Part shown: piece after piece, positions 7,520-9,120 of the stretch
Layout of the letters: each line of letters begins with the position of its first letter
Numbering within the stretch: the stretch's first letter is position 1
DNA from: a bacterium
Lineage (GTDB): Bacteria; UBA6262
Direction: 5' to 3'
DNA length: 9,120 nt
Assembly: GCA_028716025.1 (NCBI GenBank)
Contig: JAQUQP010000070.1
Span: 1-9,120 of the forward strand
Position numbers and translations under genes: made by a program
The notes under the pieces: generated by a model
Database searches by the model: none
Seen by the model: only the letters and a program-made list of their open reading frames with translations
Told to the model about the DNA's origin: nothing

Positions 7520-9120
7520 ATGAGTAGACGATATTTCAAGATCATCGCCGGCCTGTGTGTCCTTCTCCTGGTTACTGCGATAGCTGTCGGGATAAGTCAA
7601 TGGCGAAAATACCAGCGTTGTAAGATCGGCACTGGGGAGGTCTTTCAGGTTCTTTTACCCGCTCATCCAAGATCTAAACCAGGCTTACAAGCTATTATGG
7701 TCAACCTGTCAAATCCTGGTAAAACAGCGGTGGAGGTTATATTCCGTCTGCGCCGCTCTGCCTTAGGCTGGATCGGGAAAACTTATGCCTGGGATTGGGA
7801 ATCACCGTCCGGGACATTAGCGGATAAGAGCTGGATCGATCAAAGCATGTATATTCAGCAAAATGGCAGCGTAGTTTCCTGGGATGTGGAAATGAGCAAG
7901 GCGTCAGCCATGCGTTTAAAGATCTGGCGTGATCTGGGAGATCGCTGGATAGTCACAGCGCAATCAGAACTGGTTGAGGCGAAAGCAGGCCGGAATCATT
8001 TTATACTGGATCCGCCCTTAGCGGTTTATCAAGGTAGCGTGATCGGATTTTATTCAACGGCCGGTGGTATCAGTCTAAATTCAACGTCAGGTTTCAATTT
8101 CTCAATTGAACAACCTCTCAAGGCTTCACCGACTAATTACTATTCCTCATCTTATCGCGAAAAAGAATATATTATATCAGGCGACGCGAAAGTAGCGCTG
8201 AAAACCGCGGCAGTTTCCGCGCCTCATCCTGGGTTCGCTTATCAGGTTGAATTATCTCCAGATGTTATGACTGACGTGGTTGGTTCTATTGAAGGGCCGG
8301 CAGTGGGAGGGGGCGGAACACTGGCTCTTACTGTTATTGATCTGGAAAAGAGTGTGCCGCGGAGCGGATCTCTCCAGGCCTGGGAAGCTGTTAGCAAATC
8401 ATCAGGACAAGCCCGCTTGAAAATATGGCGGCGTGAAGGAATAATATGGCGGGTTGTGGCAGAATCACCTTTGCAACGTGTCAAGGCGGGACTGAACCAT
8501 TTTTCACTGGATCCGCCTCTGCTAGTTCAGCAAAACGATTATCTGGGTTTTTATACAGACCAGGGGGCGGGAGAATTTACCGTACCAGCTGGATCAGGTT
8601 CTGTAAAAAATCAGGGCAAGCTTTATGCGGCTGGAAATGATATCCGCGGACCAATAGCAGAATCAGGAATGACTCGCGATACCTGGGGCAATTATATGTT
8701 CAGGGCTATTCTTAGTCCTGCGGCGCCAGCCGGGGATATCATGGTTAAGGCGCAAATTAAGCCTGGCCGGTTTACTTATCGTTTTGCACTTCCTGATCAA
8801 GTTTATGCCCTTGGTGAACAGGTAGAATTATCCCTGGCCGCCGGGGGTAACGATCCCGTATATTTATATTCCAGTTTCCTCAATATCCTTAAAAGTGGCA
8901 ATCCTGCGGTTGGTCTCAATTACGGCAGTAAATCCACAGTTTCCTCTGCTCAGGTGGTTCCTGATGTTTCCAAATGGCCACTTGGTGATCTTTTCTTGCT
9001 GGCCATAAGTATTATAGGATTATATAATATGCGCCGCAGTTTGTCCGGCAGGGGGCCATTATTATTGATGGGTCTGGTGCCGATCGTGGCCTTAATAGTA
9101 TGGCGCCGGTTGATCCCGGC
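7520..9120 (+). CDS. Membrane-anchored protein with two tandem beta-rich extracytoplasmic domains, 3'-truncated by window edge
   Basis: The frame stays open from the ATG at 7520 to the window end (533 full codons), so the protein is incomplete. The ATG lies three bases after the upstream stop, with AGGA 12 bases before it. The N-terminus is basic (MSRRYFK) with one hydrophobic helix at about 8-25, a signal-anchor pattern. Residues 34 to about 485 are polar, rich in Ser, Gly, Trp and Tyr, and look like beta strands. They contain a duplicated domain (residues 104-250 and 268-402) followed by a third, less clear beta-rich segment. Two further hydrophobic segments lie at 489-505 and 513-529, separated by a basic loop (NMRRSLSGRG). 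By the positive-inside rule this puts the large domain outside the cytoplasm. I do not recognise the family. From the context it may bind, polymerise or ligate the exported product, possibly as a domain fused to a multi-span membrane enzyme beyond the edge. That role is inference. Confidence 0.82.
   Translation, partial: MSRRYFKIIAGLCVLLLVTAIAVGISQWRKYQRCKIGTGEVFQVLLPAHPRSKPGLQAIMVNLSNPGKTAVEVIFRLRRSALGWIGKTYAWDWESPSGTLADKSWIDQSMYIQQNGSVVSWDVEMSKASAMRLKIWRDLGDRWIVTAQSELVEAKAGRNHFILDPPLAVYQGSVIGFYSTAGGISLNSTSGFNFSIEQPLKASPTNYYSSSYREKEYIISGDAKVALKTAAVSAPHPGFAYQVELSPDVMTDVVGSIEGPAVGGGGTLALTVIDLEKSVPRSGSLQAWEAVSKSSGQARLKIWRREGIIWRVVAESPLQRVKAGLNHFSLDPPLLVQQNDYLGFYTDQGAGEFTVPAGSGSVKNQGKLYAAGNDIRGPIAESGMTRDTWGNYMFRAILSPAAPAGDIMVKAQIKPGRFTYRFALPDQVYALGEQVELSLAAGGNDPVYLYSSFLNILKSGNPAVGLNYGSKSTVSSAQVVPDVSKWPLGDLFLLAISIIGLYNMRRSLSGRGPLLLMGLVPIVALIVWRRLIP
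7829..8269 (+). repeat. Protein-level tandem domain repeat, copy A
   Basis: Encodes residues 104-250 of the last protein. Key landmarks are GSVVSWDV (116-123), MRLKIWR (131-137), DRWIVTAQSE (141-150), AGRNHFILDPPLAV (156-169), IGFYS (175-179) and FAYQVELSP (239-247). The order and spacing match copy B. The pattern of alternating hydrophobic residues and conserved tryptophans suggests a beta sandwich, by inference. Confidence 0.75.
8321..8725 (+). repeat. Protein-level tandem domain repeat, copy B
   Basis: Encodes residues 268-402 of the last protein. Landmarks matching copy A in order are GSLQAWEA (283-290), ARLKIWR (298-304), IWRVVAESP (309-317), AGLNHFSLDPPLLV (323-336), LGFYT (342-346) and YMFRAILSP (392-400). 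The DNA has drifted but still shares CTGGATCCGCC at the core of both copies, so this is an old internal duplication under protein-level constraint. Confidence 0.75.

Noticed and set aside
8242..8640. Short open frames on both strands near 8242-8484 (minus) and 8446-8640 (plus), which might suggest a broken or separate gene here.
   Set aside because: A single uninterrupted frame from 7520 to the window end explains the region, with the internal domain repeat running through it. The short frames are shadows of it.

Overview
This 9,120-base window is a continuous gene cluster on the + strand. It holds seven genes, two of them cut by the window edges, with only 47 bases in total between them. No RNA gene, mobile element, CRISPR array or terminator is visible. 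The genes look bacterial. A polysaccharide-type flippase, a nucleotide-sugar/UGM-like flavoprotein and a zinc-ribbon methyltransferase together are typical of a surface glycan (O-antigen, exopolysaccharide or lipid-linked glycan) locus. Several cobalamin-type radical SAM enzymes in one such locus suggest an anaerobic or microaerophilic lineage, and clusters like this are common in uncultured candidate phyla. I cannot name the phylum from the sequence. Base composition is moderate, roughly 45-55% GC by eye.

Layout, left to right: the C-terminal half of an oligosaccharide flippase (1-764); B12-binding-type radical SAM enzyme 1 (785-2197); B12-binding-type radical SAM enzyme 2 (2194-3648); a class I SAM methyltransferase with an N-terminal zinc-ribbon-like module (3648-4556); an FAD-dependent amine-oxidase/UDP-galactopyranose-mutase-like oxidoreductase (4581-5999); a divergent third radical SAM enzyme (5999-7516); and a membrane protein with a large, probably extracytoplasmic region containing two copies of a beta-rich domain, which runs off the right edge (7520-9120 and beyond). 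Three junctions overlap (ATGA, TAATG, TGATG) and the rest are 3-24 bases apart, so this reads as one transcript with translational coupling. No promoter is visible, so transcription must start upstream of the window.

As a working model (inference), the radical SAM enzymes, the methyltransferase and the flavoprotein build or decorate an unusual sugar, lipid or other small unit. The flippase moves a lipid-linked product across the membrane, and the last protein acts on it or binds it at the outer face. The most noteworthy points are three radical SAM paralogues in one operon, one of which has lost the GGPH signature of its N-terminal domain; the tandem-duplicated domain in the last protein, which I do not recognise; and the AT-rich composition of the first radical SAM gene compared with its neighbours.
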